Below the pieces are notes generated by a model that was given only the letters and a program-made list of their open reading frames with translations, was not told the DNA's origin and did not search any database. 49,168 bases of DNA. Origin: a virus. The translations under genes were made by a program, and so were the position numbers. Of the stretch, positions 20,501 to 25,318 are shown piece by piece (position 1 is the stretch's first letter; every line of letters begins with the position of its first letter). Location of the stretch: positions 3,987-53,154 of the IMG/VR virus record IMGVR_UViG_3300030107_004118; one strand, written 5' to 3'.

Positions 20501-20904
20501 CAGCCACGAGGAACAATACAACCACCCTCAGTACCATTAAACTTGTATAGGACGTTATCAGGATTAGACAGATCCACAACCGAAGAATCTGTCCAAGCAT
20601 TAGTATACTGATCAAATCCAAAAACAGGAGTTCCAGATGTTGAAACTAATCCAGGTCTATTATCAATATAGTGGTCACCAGGCATAAGCATGATGGTGAA
20701 CTCATCAAATCGATCATTATCGATTCCAGGAGCATAAGAATATCTTGCTACCTCGATAAATGCCCTTTGAATGGTTACAAATGGGCGGTTTGGTGAATTA
20801 CCTCTATTGTCTAATTCATCAGAAGCATTGAAATCATCTGGTGAGACATACAAATATCTACCAGTTTTACTGGAGATTAAGTTATCTAATCTTGTTAATG
20901 GCAT
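8596..20904 (-). CDS. Giant tail-fibre/virion structural protein, 4,102 residues
   Basis: One uninterrupted reading frame of 12.3 kb takes a quarter of the window. The N-terminus (RPFVTIQRAFIEVARYSYAP and PGDHYIDNRPG, about 35-90) resembles the head of large cyanophage fibre proteins with beta-helix character. Residues about 1,070-1,900 hold tandem repeats with a TC..D....H.YPR..DP core (separate entry). Residues about 3,130-3,390 have short beta-strand repeats such as ATTLNVGG and TINVGTSSTD, typical of fibre shafts. There is no signal peptide, peptidase or membrane segment. It precedes the three collar proteins, so it probably forms the long fibre that carries or contacts them. The exact role is inferred from context. 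Confidence 0.85.
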   Translation of the reverse strand: MPLTRLDNLISSKTGRYLYVSPDDFNASDELDNRGNSPNRPFVTIQRAFIEVARYSYAPGIDNDRFDEFTIMLMPGDHYIDNRPGLVSTSGTPVFGFDQYTNAWTDSSVVDLSNPDNVLYKFNGTEGGCIVPRGCSLIGYDLRRTHIRPLYVPDPADKEQGRTSIFNVTGGAYIWQFTIKDGDVTTKSPLFDTTDGVGKVYYRKNDNANLAIPEYSHHKITVFQYAEKPELELYYKKVAQSFAQYQPTIDDQNEFSGNVSETRIVGPLSDLRSIESLQVVDSTPQGEITVNVTTKIAHGYIKNQFFAVQNNGLDEALNGTFNVASIDPLNRRRFSFTLPGTVTSLNLQNNQTYSTANGLSNGAYVQAEVDSVESASPYMFNLSIRSTWGICGLLADGSKVTGFKSMVCAQYTGVSLQKDDRAFIRYDKFTNTWNQASLSDAFATVPYHTKGDAYWKDDWRNCHIKAINDAFIQCVSIFAVGFADHFLMESGGDMSITNSNSNFGNTSLHAKGHKGYSFAQDKGGYIDSIIPPEKLIDSTANEDRVDYYTWDVQASRDTNTRLYFGGSDNVTDPKKRPAATLNGYRIGAKSNEKIYVELDPYSAASGKSPVPDAIYNATLSPSGYNFYPSSLQILNPTTVVVDNKSQDAANRIEENKELIQEETYGFITKKYPALLSKNIIISKCQRDVGLVLDAVISDLRLGGNINTIQAAESYFSAGELNYIDNEKFETIEGFEYARDLAIASIRNWTFLQTGCSISNNSSLVTVPTTVGLVIGMKVQEYTGVNANNTTADPNTLTTANIPTDTYIKSIVNPTTIELGSVVAGQRSTPFDGAATNATGSNSSANLWFSLEDQNGVRKGVYSSIEGDVDTNLTQDTVYPQCNDTAQAIATLMNNIKTIINQGINPVGDRFADAHDLLLANKEYIADVAVKDMNIEYPQHTVPGGNVNCYDDVVDVIEAVAYNIKFGSNNKVWDAANLYVVGADLAGEEEQSIYTFRKAKEIANSIIQNVTYSPRAGVVTSYNQTKDTSITTDPSPVNAVYCADVISAMATLFQIIEYGIDTAGITSQALGTYTPSGATYDGATGDLTLTMANHGLSAQNKIGINQNGLTFSCGMDNHGSNHAYPRVGDPAYKNAIRDITNITADTVTINVGTTPLVGHNVSDATYDPATGNLVLSLGAHNISQGNTLQLEKDALVFTCTQDGNQTEHSYPRTSDPVYNTKVEVTDVEETDHTPTAADYNPVNGELVLTVAGHGFKARSTHTPTNAGFDPATGILTLTVANHQFAAGTSVILANNSITFTCAKDSHATNHSYPRATDPAAGKKLPIQNITGNTFDVQIGISSDTSEHRFVSAGSNSVTRVGSMVKLVNDSLTFTCAKDNNASNHTYPRATDEASTEWLEITTATNDTFLINVSPSPDTSIHNFVSASAGAVKKQTGKITVAVGATPEITFTPTAATYTPTTGEMTLTIGSHTLSGPSTHTATDASYNPVTGILTTTVANHGFSLGDRVRIADDSLIMSCGMDGNTAQKSYPRSTDPYSKKWMNVVGVTDSTFDVNVGTSPLVGFIPTAVDYNPTTGDMEMTIGSHSLTVGTSIKLASNSLTFTCAQDGGGSEHSYPRSSDPASDTAVNITAVTATTITVNVLTTIPSTNTTTHTFVPNTGYTPTAAGYDPQTGVITFTLANHGFAAGDFIKIADNSLTFTCMEDNNGTNHVYPRPSDPISGKWVKIDSVTQNGFTINVLTSIPSTNSTAHTFVSATANCITRAAVETGGDYPHTFVSAVADGITLAGESVKIADNSLTFTCGEDSHGSNHTYPRTTDPASDTSLPILATTGTTITVDVGTSSNTTAHLFVSALGSSVASGGNYAHTFVRGKQFGVQVGGAYAHTFVSATTDGVTAYSNNAGQFAATTKTSPSQNSIARLNPSTSSDQFAQRATLFTVDAGGTNPHKFETGTPVRLVARAKAGKTPDERDVRLPLGFQPNRKYYVIAPGRNTQPFNYNDGAVYSGIFDGGDQTKLMLAESAEAAAAGIYIYSPETESLDEDVEILIEQYVLDSAYDLHEYKVTFDGSSGTIFKTEVAHVFDKPTNGIPSTELQKVFFRKEGSDGGTAPTLPTLSGGGGALVSPTQEYYVRYETEDTFKIFATAQDAIAGAPEVVLVNNPDQYWYVFANKRTSPMRFDPTFVDTAASRVPPIPDGLWYLNLKDETSLDDNIITRIQESDYDPSSGQTQTTDSYYTRLKDDRVANDRIYRLRYVQPKEYPGSVRQPNNGFVMKIRTDTKRNLLPQNIVLEKVGGSPDIADFRNPQSANSTETLGMSKVDFDAAVQAGTLTAKNIYDPDNHPRIVNTDNYIRFSIRSARQIGPVGSKKLELTVFDHTVDDTNAPNLKNTVFHTVEINAPQAGAFATSKTASAPTNIVEWTGGSSGFGYLHAYFSVVVGADTKHYIILKDVSARPTYNPLTATRFQQGAVYADQQADVNGGRDSKGNNLYVVGDSNVFTVTPGDTLNDTVGNTYKIVSVEDVKDIDDTFYIFDSDIIQERVAGQQDGIYYLTAVRGNISPLPRGAGVGANFQNFKFSQPISSLYPLDYKNDPLWYQVIDNNGTKDSLITDPPAANSFADNYTHGLVWVNDYKRSMTKEAIEDLTQSGYFSGYTYANAGNTLQAVTGNATAGSEQRQIPIAGDTESVHDQKVYIELRRPSIARSGNHTFEYLGFGPGNYSSGLPARQEVILSEFQDYYSQAKREDGGIVFYTGLNSNGDLYIGNKKIDAITGEETFLEKAQLESSEDDTDIITTLVTSFDTPVTFKDKITVEGIGYFNNRVIISTQPPTESPALTILSNPRSDGGGEDNTLTRGNWSDRNKGDMTLSRNKISTAVYHIKGRGTGLFPGQEYSIRTNFSFSENEPSNRTPDQSTTFSPEQFVRYYNSSDVDANAQAGDILYKGKSIEQSGSLAWIYANYYSIIPNTSVLQLLANGSNTVQLHWSGAFTNGDNGINIGVGKTILIKGFSDPRVNGKWIITKADQTGADDGFCEFVVNNSIPTTTFTWATESSVILERSDENWKETGVIGSEAIRTETGTIGKYKLGINTIARTAHNAHEHGFLTYTASGTVYNQQEPRANLDVVGNTFISGKAINSYTTEATTTKTETGLKDALIVGGDSIVSDNLATLRVSTLETRVGINATDDDLDSTVTIKVGSGETNALHLVSVGNDIANADIDGNVNIDGGSITTNATTFNVLDTNATTLNVGGLATTVNLFEDATAAQTINVGTSSTDTTLNIHTSSTDSTVNVGTVADGATNKSVLTFGGAFSNTANSTFTIKNAQTILDGDLDVNGGDLQSNSQTINLFTRAGAGSIVNFATRASQFAIGGVAGTTEVRNSLQVNGDTDMYGDVTMHGGSNSGTVTVDRQQLNTAQIAHAPGSLQNLNVDFYKYVEDIDSFQVITSVAANGVISVNENYFLNGNVVRFTDITGLSGGGISTSTPYWVINSTGSSFQVATSEGGSPVQVGGTPGTSTGITLQNTLVDTGTGTTQWTANSGDAEYNRLPVNNVRGIAIGDILIIGTELVEVVSPGPDANTRIVPVNRGIDCTTVAIHADNAVIYKLERSNAATHLIGRVPQTSTTPTLSNLVNNADTLEVPLNDLGTGDAVKFSNVGSIIGVTTTDTYFIVNAVNDTGNNKTRFNLSLSPGGGAVPISGSIGSAILNFSADLVSLAEFGGQFKVGDYLRLNGANTPTCTGEFVRITAVNDTNAEKFSVNNGAQQDRFVIDSVFGGVDSTILGTQDFSINLTGDASTNSTDNQFRIINGQPTSNTRLTIDSDGKFTVVGIGTEAAPKAIIDKGGNQWIAGNLRVQNDGTVGSSDDAKMSAYLQVDTGNLEISGHLQIDDDFSVFSGTTGIQFGDASTAKLHVDAQTGDTRIGVAGSAIGTGDLTVNGGQVTINSLSQARTSADNTKALEINGLGNASDRLFRIRQDAAIDAFGVNRYWGKNGGLNWEFKSSDATLETGKNYFVAIAATAIFTLPDDAETGDMIRMIDLGGNLSYSTSLIVRAPVGVQMQGDATGTLAGGLASAYGGGEMIVQTRNAGFGFVFAGAKDGTETGTIPSNYRGWWLVEL
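15210..17700 (-). repeat. Tandem protein repeats in the giant fibre gene
   Basis: In the translated minus strand, about 830 residues repeat a beta-rich unit of roughly 75-140 residues. Each unit reads approximately P-T-x-A-x-Y-x-P-x-T-G, then L-T-x-x-x-x-x-H-x-[FL], then [FS]-[TS]-C-x-x-D, then H-x-YPR-x-x-D-P, then a short T-[IF]-x-[VI]-N-V strand and AHTFVSA. I count eight copies of the TC..D....H.YPR core, near 17,560, 17,260, 16,960, 16,730, 16,300, 16,050, 15,750 and 15,450. One copy has YPRATDE and one has KSYPR instead of HxYPR. The repeats diverge clearly at DNA level, so they are old or under diversifying exchange. Confidence 0.8.
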
Positions 20905-20945
20905 AGTCCTTGGATTACCAATTGGTTGTTATAGCTGTCCTTGGG

Positions 20946-21077
20946 TTATTTATCAGAGTTATTCTCTCTCATTTCAGCATGAAGACGTTCAAGAGCTTTA
21001 GTTGCTTCAGGAGTTTCTTCCCACTCCCATGTCTCCTCACGTCCTTTCTTGTCAGTTTTAGTGAATTGCTTTTTCAT
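20946..21077 (-). CDS. Small charged protein, 43 residues
   Basis: An ATG at 21077 opens 43 codons ending in TAA. The product is lysine- and glutamate-rich with a WEWEETPEATKALERLHAEM helix-forming centre and no membrane segment. It fills the only gap between the giant fibre gene and the oxygenase at 21096. A CTAAATA late-promoter-like box lies 20 bases upstream of the ATG, so it may be the first gene of the late fibre transcript. The coding look (strong helix periodicity, no stops, clean fit between neighbours) supports it. I do not recognise the family. Confidence 0.6.
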   Translation of the reverse strand: MKKQFTKTDKKGREETWEWEETPEATKALERLHAEMRENNSDK

Positions 21078-21095
21078 AGTATTATTGCACCCAAT

Positions 21096-21671
21096 CTATT
21101 TAGATGGTGTAAAGTAGTTAAAGTTTATCACACACTTAAATCTTGCGTCAAGTTGACTAACACCTCTGTGTTTTAATGATGATGGAAAAGTAATAAATCT
21201 GTTAGCACGACACTCTACTTTAGAACCATCTTCAAATTCGGTATACCCATCACATGTATTCATATAAAAGATACCTGTGGTCATACTATCACAATCATTA
21301 TCAGTATGAAACTCACTATAATAACGGTCAACACCACTTACTTCATTACTAACCTTTTTGGACTCATCCATCCATACATTAAGTCCCACCTTTAAAGGTT
21401 CAAGATTAGCTTTAATTCTGTAGATACCAATAAGACTCAATCTGGACAATATTGGTAGCATTAAAGGAAATTTTTCAGATCTTGTAAATATACGAGCATC
21501 ACTATTCGTCTCATAAAAAACATGAGTGAACTGATAATTGTTAAAATCATCTTCTTCTACCTCTTTTACCTTCTGCTCATTATAATACCAAGGTATACCA
21601 CCAAAAAAGACTTGCTCTCTAAGTTGACCAAACTCTACATTAGTTAAGAAATTATCATGTAAATTTATCAT
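21096..21671 (-). CDS. 2OG-Fe(II) oxygenase-like protein, 191 residues
   Basis: Motifs in order are FHTDND (H122 and D124 as metal ligands), GIFYMNTCDGYTEF (the strand before the core), LKHRG (distal H168) and an arginine at R177 in DARFKCVINF. This is the 2-oxoglutarate/Fe(II) oxygenase order, and the length fits small phage members. The N-terminal half (WYYNEQ, THVFYETNSDARIF) resembles the substrate-lid region of phage oxygenases. It is the last of three oxygenase genes joined by 4-base ATGA overlaps (21668-21671 and 22255-22258), indicating coupled translation. The substrate is unknown. Confidence 0.8.
   Translation of the reverse strand: MINLHDNFLTNVEFGQLREQVFFGGIPWYYNEQKVKEVEEDDFNNYQFTHVFYETNSDARIFTRSEKFPLMLPILSRLSLIGIYRIKANLEPLKVGLNVWMDESKKVSNEVSGVDRYYSEFHTDNDCDSMTTGIFYMNTCDGYTEFEDGSKVECRANRFITFPSSLKHRGVSQLDARFKCVINFNYFTPSK
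21097..21103 (-). promoter_or_regulatory. Late-promoter-like CTAAATA box
   Basis: The minus strand reads CTAAATA about 20 bases before the ATG at 21077, inside the last codons of the oxygenase gene. T4-type late promoters are TATAAATA; the same CTAAATA variant recurs in front of several units in this window. It would start a transcript carrying the 43-residue gene, the giant fibre and the collar genes. Confidence 0.5.
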
Positions 21672-22258
21672 TGGTGTAAATATGCAGATATAATGTACTT
21701 TTTACCTTTATTGGGAGTTACTCCTCTATGGATGCAATTCCATGTGGATGGAAACATAACCAGTTTACCAGTAGAAGGTACAATCTTCCTACCACTAATG
21801 AATTCGGTCTCCCCACCGTCAACATCATTCAAATAAAATAACATAGCGATCATTCTAGGAGATTTTCTATCTATCACAAAATCATCATGCCAATGAAAAT
21901 ATCCACCTGGTTCATATGCCTTCACATTATAACCATGATCATCAAACTTTGCATTATAAAATGGATTAGGGGTCGGATCAAGCTTATTGAAAATTTCAAA
22001 GCAATGATCTATGTAGTTCTGTATATTCTCACTAACACTCTTAGAAATTATATCATCCAAATCTTTCCAATCTTCCAGATCTGTTATATACAAGTCTATA
22101 GAAGTCTTTAAACTGTTTTTAACTATTCTACTACTATTATCAGAATTACCTATAAGACCAAGAGCTTTACGATCATCACCTTCAAATTTTTCTATTATTT
22201 GTTCACATACTTCCTTACTTAAAGCAGTTTCATTAACATAGATAAAATCCTCCATCAT
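21668..22258 (-). CDS. Prolyl 4-hydroxylase-like 2OG-Fe(II) oxygenase, 196 residues
   Basis: This is a textbook member: YFHWHDDF supplies H124 and D126, FYLNDVDGGETEF is the conserved strand before the core, MFPSTWNCIHRGVTP gives the distal H177, and KKYIISAYLH supplies the basic co-substrate residue. The N-terminal half (residues 1-110) is helical and begins DFIYVNETALSKEVCEQIIE, the usual opening of these enzymes. It is the middle gene of the three-oxygenase cluster, overlapping both neighbours by four bases. It probably hydroxylates a protein; the target is not visible. Confidence 0.9.
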   Translation of the reverse strand: MMEDFIYVNETALSKEVCEQIIEKFEGDDRKALGLIGNSDNSSRIVKNSLKTSIDLYITDLEDWKDLDDIISKSVSENIQNYIDHCFEIFNKLDPTPNPFYNAKFDDHGYNVKAYEPGGYFHWHDDFVIDRKSPRMIAMLFYLNDVDGGETEFISGRKIVPSTGKLVMFPSTWNCIHRGVTPNKGKKYIISAYLHQ

Positions 22259-22806
22259 CTCATCATATCCATTGCTTCTCTGTCCATTTCAAGATTCATA
22301 GAAAGAACAATTCTATTAGTGTTTGTAGGAAGTACCTGATGTTTTACTATACCAGGAAATATAACAAGAGCACCATTCTTAGGTACTATAGATTTACCAC
22401 AAAACTTAAGAGGAGAAGATCCTTCTTCACAATCAACAAAATAAACAGCAGCAAAAACTGATGGCCAATGATCATGTTCTGCAGTATGATTCCCCTTCTC
22501 ATACATCATAGCCCACATATTATAAACCATATAAGGTTCTGGTGGTTTATGACCAAAATAATCTTCTGATATAAAAGAACATGCACTACTAGTAAACATA
22601 CACAAATCATCAAAATAATTTGTCTCTTTATGTAAACTATAACTAGAATGCCATCCTGTATTCTGTTTCATCAGATCATGATTCTGAGGATTCTCTTCCC
22701 TTATCTTCAGAATAGATTCTTTAAATTGTTTGTTCTGCTGAATATCAGGATACATCACATACCAAAAAGGTATGTCTTGTCCTGATATAAAATCTTTTTT
22801 CAGCAT
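22255..22806 (-). CDS. Putative 2OG-Fe(II) oxygenase of the PF13759 type
   Basis: The 183-residue protein differs from its two neighbours. It has the HTAEHDHWPSVFAAVYFVDC pattern (metal ligands around H111 to H113), GALVIFPGIVKHQV with distal H156, and R165 followed by IVLSMNLE. This fits the putative 2OG-Fe(II) oxygenase family of small, often phage or marine bacterial, proteins. It is the first gene of the oxygenase cluster and starts 24 bases after the tmRNA terminator. No clear ribosome-binding site precedes the ATG. The reaction and substrate are unknown. Confidence 0.8.
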   Translation of the reverse strand: MLKKDFISGQDIPFWYVMYPDIQQNKQFKESILKIREENPQNHDLMKQNTGWHSSYSLHKETNYFDDLCMFTSSACSFISEDYFGHKPPEPYMVYNMWAMMYEKGNHTAEHDHWPSVFAAVYFVDCEEGSSPLKFCGKSIVPKNGALVIFPGIVKHQVLPTNTNRIVLSMNLEMDREAMDMMR

Positions 22807-22829
22807 TTTTTACCAGAAAAAAATTTACG

Positions 22830-22851
22830 AAAAAGGGGGAATCTCACCCCC
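22830..22851 (-). terminator. Rho-independent terminator of the tmRNA unit
   Basis: On the minus strand a five-base GGGGG/CCCCC stem with a seven-base loop (TGAGATT) is followed by TTTTT. It lies directly after the 3' end of the tmRNA coding piece and ends 24 bases before the next ATG. Confidence 0.85.
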
Positions 22852-23105
22852 AATTAGTCATTTGGGTAACAAGGCTGACTTAACCCCGATCACTCCTTAA
22901 ACAGTCGCTAGTTCAGCGATGCGAGTGAATGCTACGATGTTATTCGCAGCAGGTGTATCTGTTTTAGCAGATGTTGTGTGCTTATCCAAGCAGGTTTCAG
23001 TCCCGATCCTTATACCCTGTCGAAGCCATGGCATCCCCTAGCTATGGAGATGAGGGGAGTCGAACCCCTGTCCAGAATGTAGGTGTCGTCACCTATCCTC
23101 AAAAG
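22852..23105 (-). ncRNA. ssrA: Permuted two-piece tmRNA
   Basis: Read on the minus strand, the acceptor piece comes first. It ends with a T arm (AGGGG, TTCGACT, CCCCT) and the acceptor strand CATCTCC plus discriminator A at 23045. Six bases later, at 23038, the coding piece starts GGGGATG, which pairs with CATCTCC over seven bases (one G-U), followed by the tmRNA signature GGCTTCGACAGGG. This 3'-piece-before-5'-piece order is the permuted arrangement known from cyanobacteria. The tag frame is at 22897-22947: GCG resume codon, ANNIVAFTRIAELATV, TAA within a TCGCT/AGCGA hairpin. The 5' end of the acceptor piece (near 23105) and the 3' end of the coding piece are estimates. No CCA is encoded. 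tmRNA rescues stalled ribosomes together with SmpB, which is not in the window. Confidence 0.92.
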
Positions 23106-23109
23106 AGGA

Positions 23110-23181
23110 TGCCATCAGAGGGATTTGAACCCCCGACCTTGGCTTTACAAAAGCCCTGCACTACCACTGTGCTATGATGGC
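23110..23181 (-). tRNA. tRNA-Thr (anticodon UGU)
   Basis: The minus strand folds as a standard tRNA. The acceptor GCCATCA pairs with TGATGGC; the D arm is GCAC-AGTGGTA-GTGC; the anticodon arm GGGCT-TTTGTAA-AGCCA reads TGT at the anticodon (the outermost anticodon-stem pair is a mismatch); the T arm is GGGGG-TTCAAAT-CCCTC. The discriminator is A, and CCA is not encoded. It lies about 5 bases upstream of the tmRNA acceptor piece and is probably co-transcribed with it. Its anticodon reads ACA, a codon favoured in AT-rich phage genes. Confidence 0.95.
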
Positions 23182-23183
23182 AA

Positions 23184-23270
23184 TCAATGAGGGTCGTATC
23201 TATTAATGACTGAGTATACTATGATCAAACAAATAAGTCCGATACAAATTACAGGTAATACAAGATGCAT
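23184..23270 (-). CDS. Small hydrophobic peptide, 28 residues
   Basis: An ATG at 23270 opens 28 codons ending in TGA, two bases before the tRNA-Thr. The product is almost entirely one membrane helix (LVLPVICIGLICLIIVYSVI) with a short polar tail NRYDPH on the C-terminal side. It starts 13 bases after the stop of the CpeT-like gene. The fit between two mapped genes and the clear helix support a real gene, but such a short frame could be chance. Small single-helix peptides are common in cyanophages and thylakoid complexes; no family is recognised. Confidence 0.45.
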   Translation of the reverse strand: MHLVLPVICIGLICLIIVYSVINRYDPH

Positions 23271-23283
23271 TTAAGTCTTTCGT

Positions 23284-23817
23284 CTATGGTTGTAGTATAT
23301 CATGCCTTCGATAAAATTTCAAGTGCCCCCACTTAGCACCCCAGACCTGTTGATCTGTCTCTAAGTCGAAACCCTTATCGAGAACCCAATAAGAATCGTC
23401 AGTCAATTCTATTTCATTAAGAAGATATGTCTCTTTACCCTTGTACATGACTGTACAGTCTGAGCTTGCTGTCTTACCGTGATAGACAACACCAGACCTT
23501 ACGAATTTAATATCACACCCCAATCTCCTCTGCAGAGGAGCTTCTTTTAGTTTATTTAGATTTGAACACAGAACATATTGTCTAGGATCATCTATGGAAT
23601 AATTCTGAACAATATAACCGTCATCAACTGTAATAACTTTTAAGATGAACTGTCTGTATGGATCTTTAGGACAATAATCATAACACTGCTCACCATAAAA
23701 TATCCCATCGCTTAACTTAACGTGGGATATATTAATATGAGCATAACGACTTGGATCCTTCATTGCTTGATGCTGGTTACCAAAGTGACCAACTAAGCAA
23801 TCTTCAAAGCTTTTCAT
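23284..23817 (-). CDS. cpeT: CpeT-like phycobilin lyase family protein
   Basis: The 177-residue protein follows the CpeT/CpcT pattern in order: HFGNQHQAMKDPSRYAHINI near the N-terminus, FYGEQCYDYCPKDPYRQFIL, IVQNYSIDDPRQY, LGCDIKF..SG.VYHGKT, KGKETYLLNEIEL, and the C-terminal LDKGFDLETDQQVWGAKWG. Host CpeT proteins act in phycoerythrin bilin attachment, and CpeT genes are known cyanophage accessory genes. The ATG at 23817 is preferred over an upstream TTG at 23832. The start overlaps the preceding gene by 14 bases. With heme oxygenase elsewhere in the window it points to phage control of bilin metabolism. Confidence 0.88.
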   Translation of the reverse strand: MKSFEDCLVGHFGNQHQAMKDPSRYAHINISHVKLSDGIFYGEQCYDYCPKDPYRQFILKVITVDDGYIVQNYSIDDPRQYVLCSNLNKLKEAPLQRRLGCDIKFVRSGVVYHGKTASSDCTVMYKGKETYLLNEIELTDDSYWVLDKGFDLETDQQVWGAKWGHLKFYRRHDILQP

Positions 23818-24085
23818 CAGGCATAGTTTCAACTGTGATCACAGGTACATCAAATAACAAAGGATGTATCTCTTCTTCTAGTAAATATTCTGAATTCTTT
23901 AAGATCTGTTCTTGAGTGAACTCTGGGTTCAGAGCACACTCAAATAATATCCATCTATCTTCTCGCTGGTCTCTGGTTAGTGGATCATATGTAAAGGGAG
24001 TATTCTCTATGAAATACATCTTTACTGGTGTTCCATCTAACCAGCAGTGTTTTATATTAACCCTGTAACCAGCGAACGCCATCAC
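23804..24085 (-). CDS. Hypothetical protein, 93 residues
   Basis: This small acidic protein begins FAGYRVNIKHCWLDGTPVKMYF and ends in EEEIHPLLFDVPVITVETMP. I see no known motif, signal or membrane helix. Two adjacent ATG codons are possible starts. It overlaps the CpeT-like gene by 14 bases, which suggests coupled expression with it. The function is unknown. Confidence 0.6.
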   Translation of the reverse strand: MMAFAGYRVNIKHCWLDGTPVKMYFIENTPFTYDPLTRDQREDRWILFECALNPEFTQEQILKNSEYLLEEEIHPLLFDVPVITVETMPDEKL

Positions 24086-24112
24086 TTAAATTCATCTAAT
24101 CTATGTAGACGA

Positions 24113-25183
24113 TCAAGGAATTAATTTCTTAGTAATACCTTTACCTATCTCTGTACCATATAACTGTGGTAAGAATCCCTTCCATTCATATGGTTCTAGA
24201 TCTCTTTGCTGCATTAAAAATGATGCATACTTAAGAATAAGTTTCTCAAACTTTTCCAACTCAATCTTCGCATTAGCACGTTGTTCGATTACTTCTTCTT
24301 GAGTCTCACAACCTTTAGTATAACCTACAAATTCAGTAGTCTCAAACCCTTTACCAGTATAAGTTAAATCAAAATCTTCTTTACAATTTGGATCAGTATC
24401 TGCAATTACTTTTTCCATATGTTGAATGAAAACATCCTTAATATAATCAGGATGATTACATCCAACAACTAATGGATTCTGCAACACTGTTCTATTGTAA
24501 GAATAGTCTTCATCATAGAACTTATAAGCTTCCTTTCTTGCCTTAGATCCAGTAGAAATATGCTTGATGTTTGCTACTTCAGACTCACAATAAATCTGAG
24601 CAGCAATCTGGTCTACTTGCTTACTATTAAAATAATGATCACAACTGTTGATCCAATCTATAACATCAGACAAAGCAGTGATATGGTTCAATTCCATCCA
24701 TTGAGTACCAGCAGTGATAAAATCTTGCTTTGATGATTCATCTGATCTTGCTTTATTATTAGCACTCAACTGCACTATTACTTTAATCCCAAAAATTTCT
24801 GCTTCAGTAAGATCTCCATCAAGATCATAGATCCATGCAGGTGCTGTCCACACACCCAACTCCTCTGTAAGCTTTTCAGATCTGTTAAATCCATCCCACA
24901 GCTTTAACTCACCATTAATCCTTACAATTATCAATGGTCTTTCACTAGGATCCCAACCTACATGCAAATCATTCTTCTTTAACTGTGGACCAGCAGCACG
25001 AGCAGTATTGCCTTCTGGGTCAATATCTACCTCATTTAAGTCTACAATTGCAAACCTATCGTAAGATAAATGAGTAAATTCTGGAGCTGCAGCACAAAGT
25101 TCTCTGAAGACGCTGTTAGCTAGTAGTTCATCCCATCCCTCATCAACAAAGGGTATAAGGTTTCTTATGTTCATCGTTACCAT
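24113..25183 (-). CDS. ParB/sulfiredoxin-fold-like protein, 356 residues
   Basis: Residues about 80-125 read PLIIVRINGELKLWDGFNRS, then EKLTEELG and APAWIYDL. This is the ParB-type layout, in which a strand leads to D-G-x-x-R and then an helix ending in ELG. Proteins with this fold are nucleotide-hydrolysing or DNA-associated. The rest (RSDESSKQDF, several helices with WMELNHIT, WKGFLPQLYGTE) is not recognised. A CTAAATA box lies 28 bases upstream of the ATG. The N-terminal MVTMN has two possible starts. It could act in DNA handling or host takeover; the family assignment is moderate. Confidence 0.5.
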   Translation of the reverse strand: MVTMNIRNLIPFVDEGWDELLANSVFRELCAAAPEFTHLSYDRFAIVDLNEVDIDPEGNTARAAGPQLKKNDLHVGWDPSERPLIIVRINGELKLWDGFNRSEKLTEELGVWTAPAWIYDLDGDLTEAEIFGIKVIVQLSANNKARSDESSKQDFITAGTQWMELNHITALSDVIDWINSCDHYFNSKQVDQIAAQIYCESEVANIKHISTGSKARKEAYKFYDEDYSYNRTVLQNPLVVGCNHPDYIKDVFIQHMEKVIADTDPNCKEDFDLTYTGKGFETTEFVGYTKGCETQEEVIEQRANAKIELEKFEKLILKYASFLMQQRDLEPYEWKGFLPQLYGTEIGKGITKKLIP

Positions 25184-25210
25184 TTTTTTCTTTAATCAAT
25201 TCGGTATTTT

Positions 25211-25217
25211 TATTTAG
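25211..25217 (-). promoter_or_regulatory. Late-promoter-like CTAAATA box
   Basis: The minus strand reads CTAAATAAAAATACC about 28 bases upstream of the ParB-like gene's ATG. It is downstream of the terminator at 25269-25296, so the ParB-like, unknown and CpeT-like genes form their own unit. Confidence 0.5.
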
Positions 25218-25268
25218 GAATTTACTTAAAGAAAATGGATATATGTTAAGAAACCGAAATATTGCCAA

Positions 25269-25296
25269 TAAAAAAGAGACCCCGAAGGGTCTCTTT
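25269..25296 (-). terminator. Rho-independent terminator after the secreted protein gene
   Basis: A perfect ten-base stem (AAAGAGACCC/GGGTCTCTTT) with a four-base TTCG loop on the minus strand runs into TTTTTT. It begins 23 bases after the stop codon at 25319. The stem is symmetric, but only the minus strand carries genes here. Confidence 0.92.
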
Positions 25297-25318
25297 GATC
25301 CATCTCGAACTCTACTAT

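Noticed and set aside
22971-23177. 68-codon plus-strand frame over the tmRNA and tRNA
   Set aside because: It lies antisense to two structured RNA genes, and its composition follows the RNA stems; there is no ribosome-binding site or neighbour on this strand.
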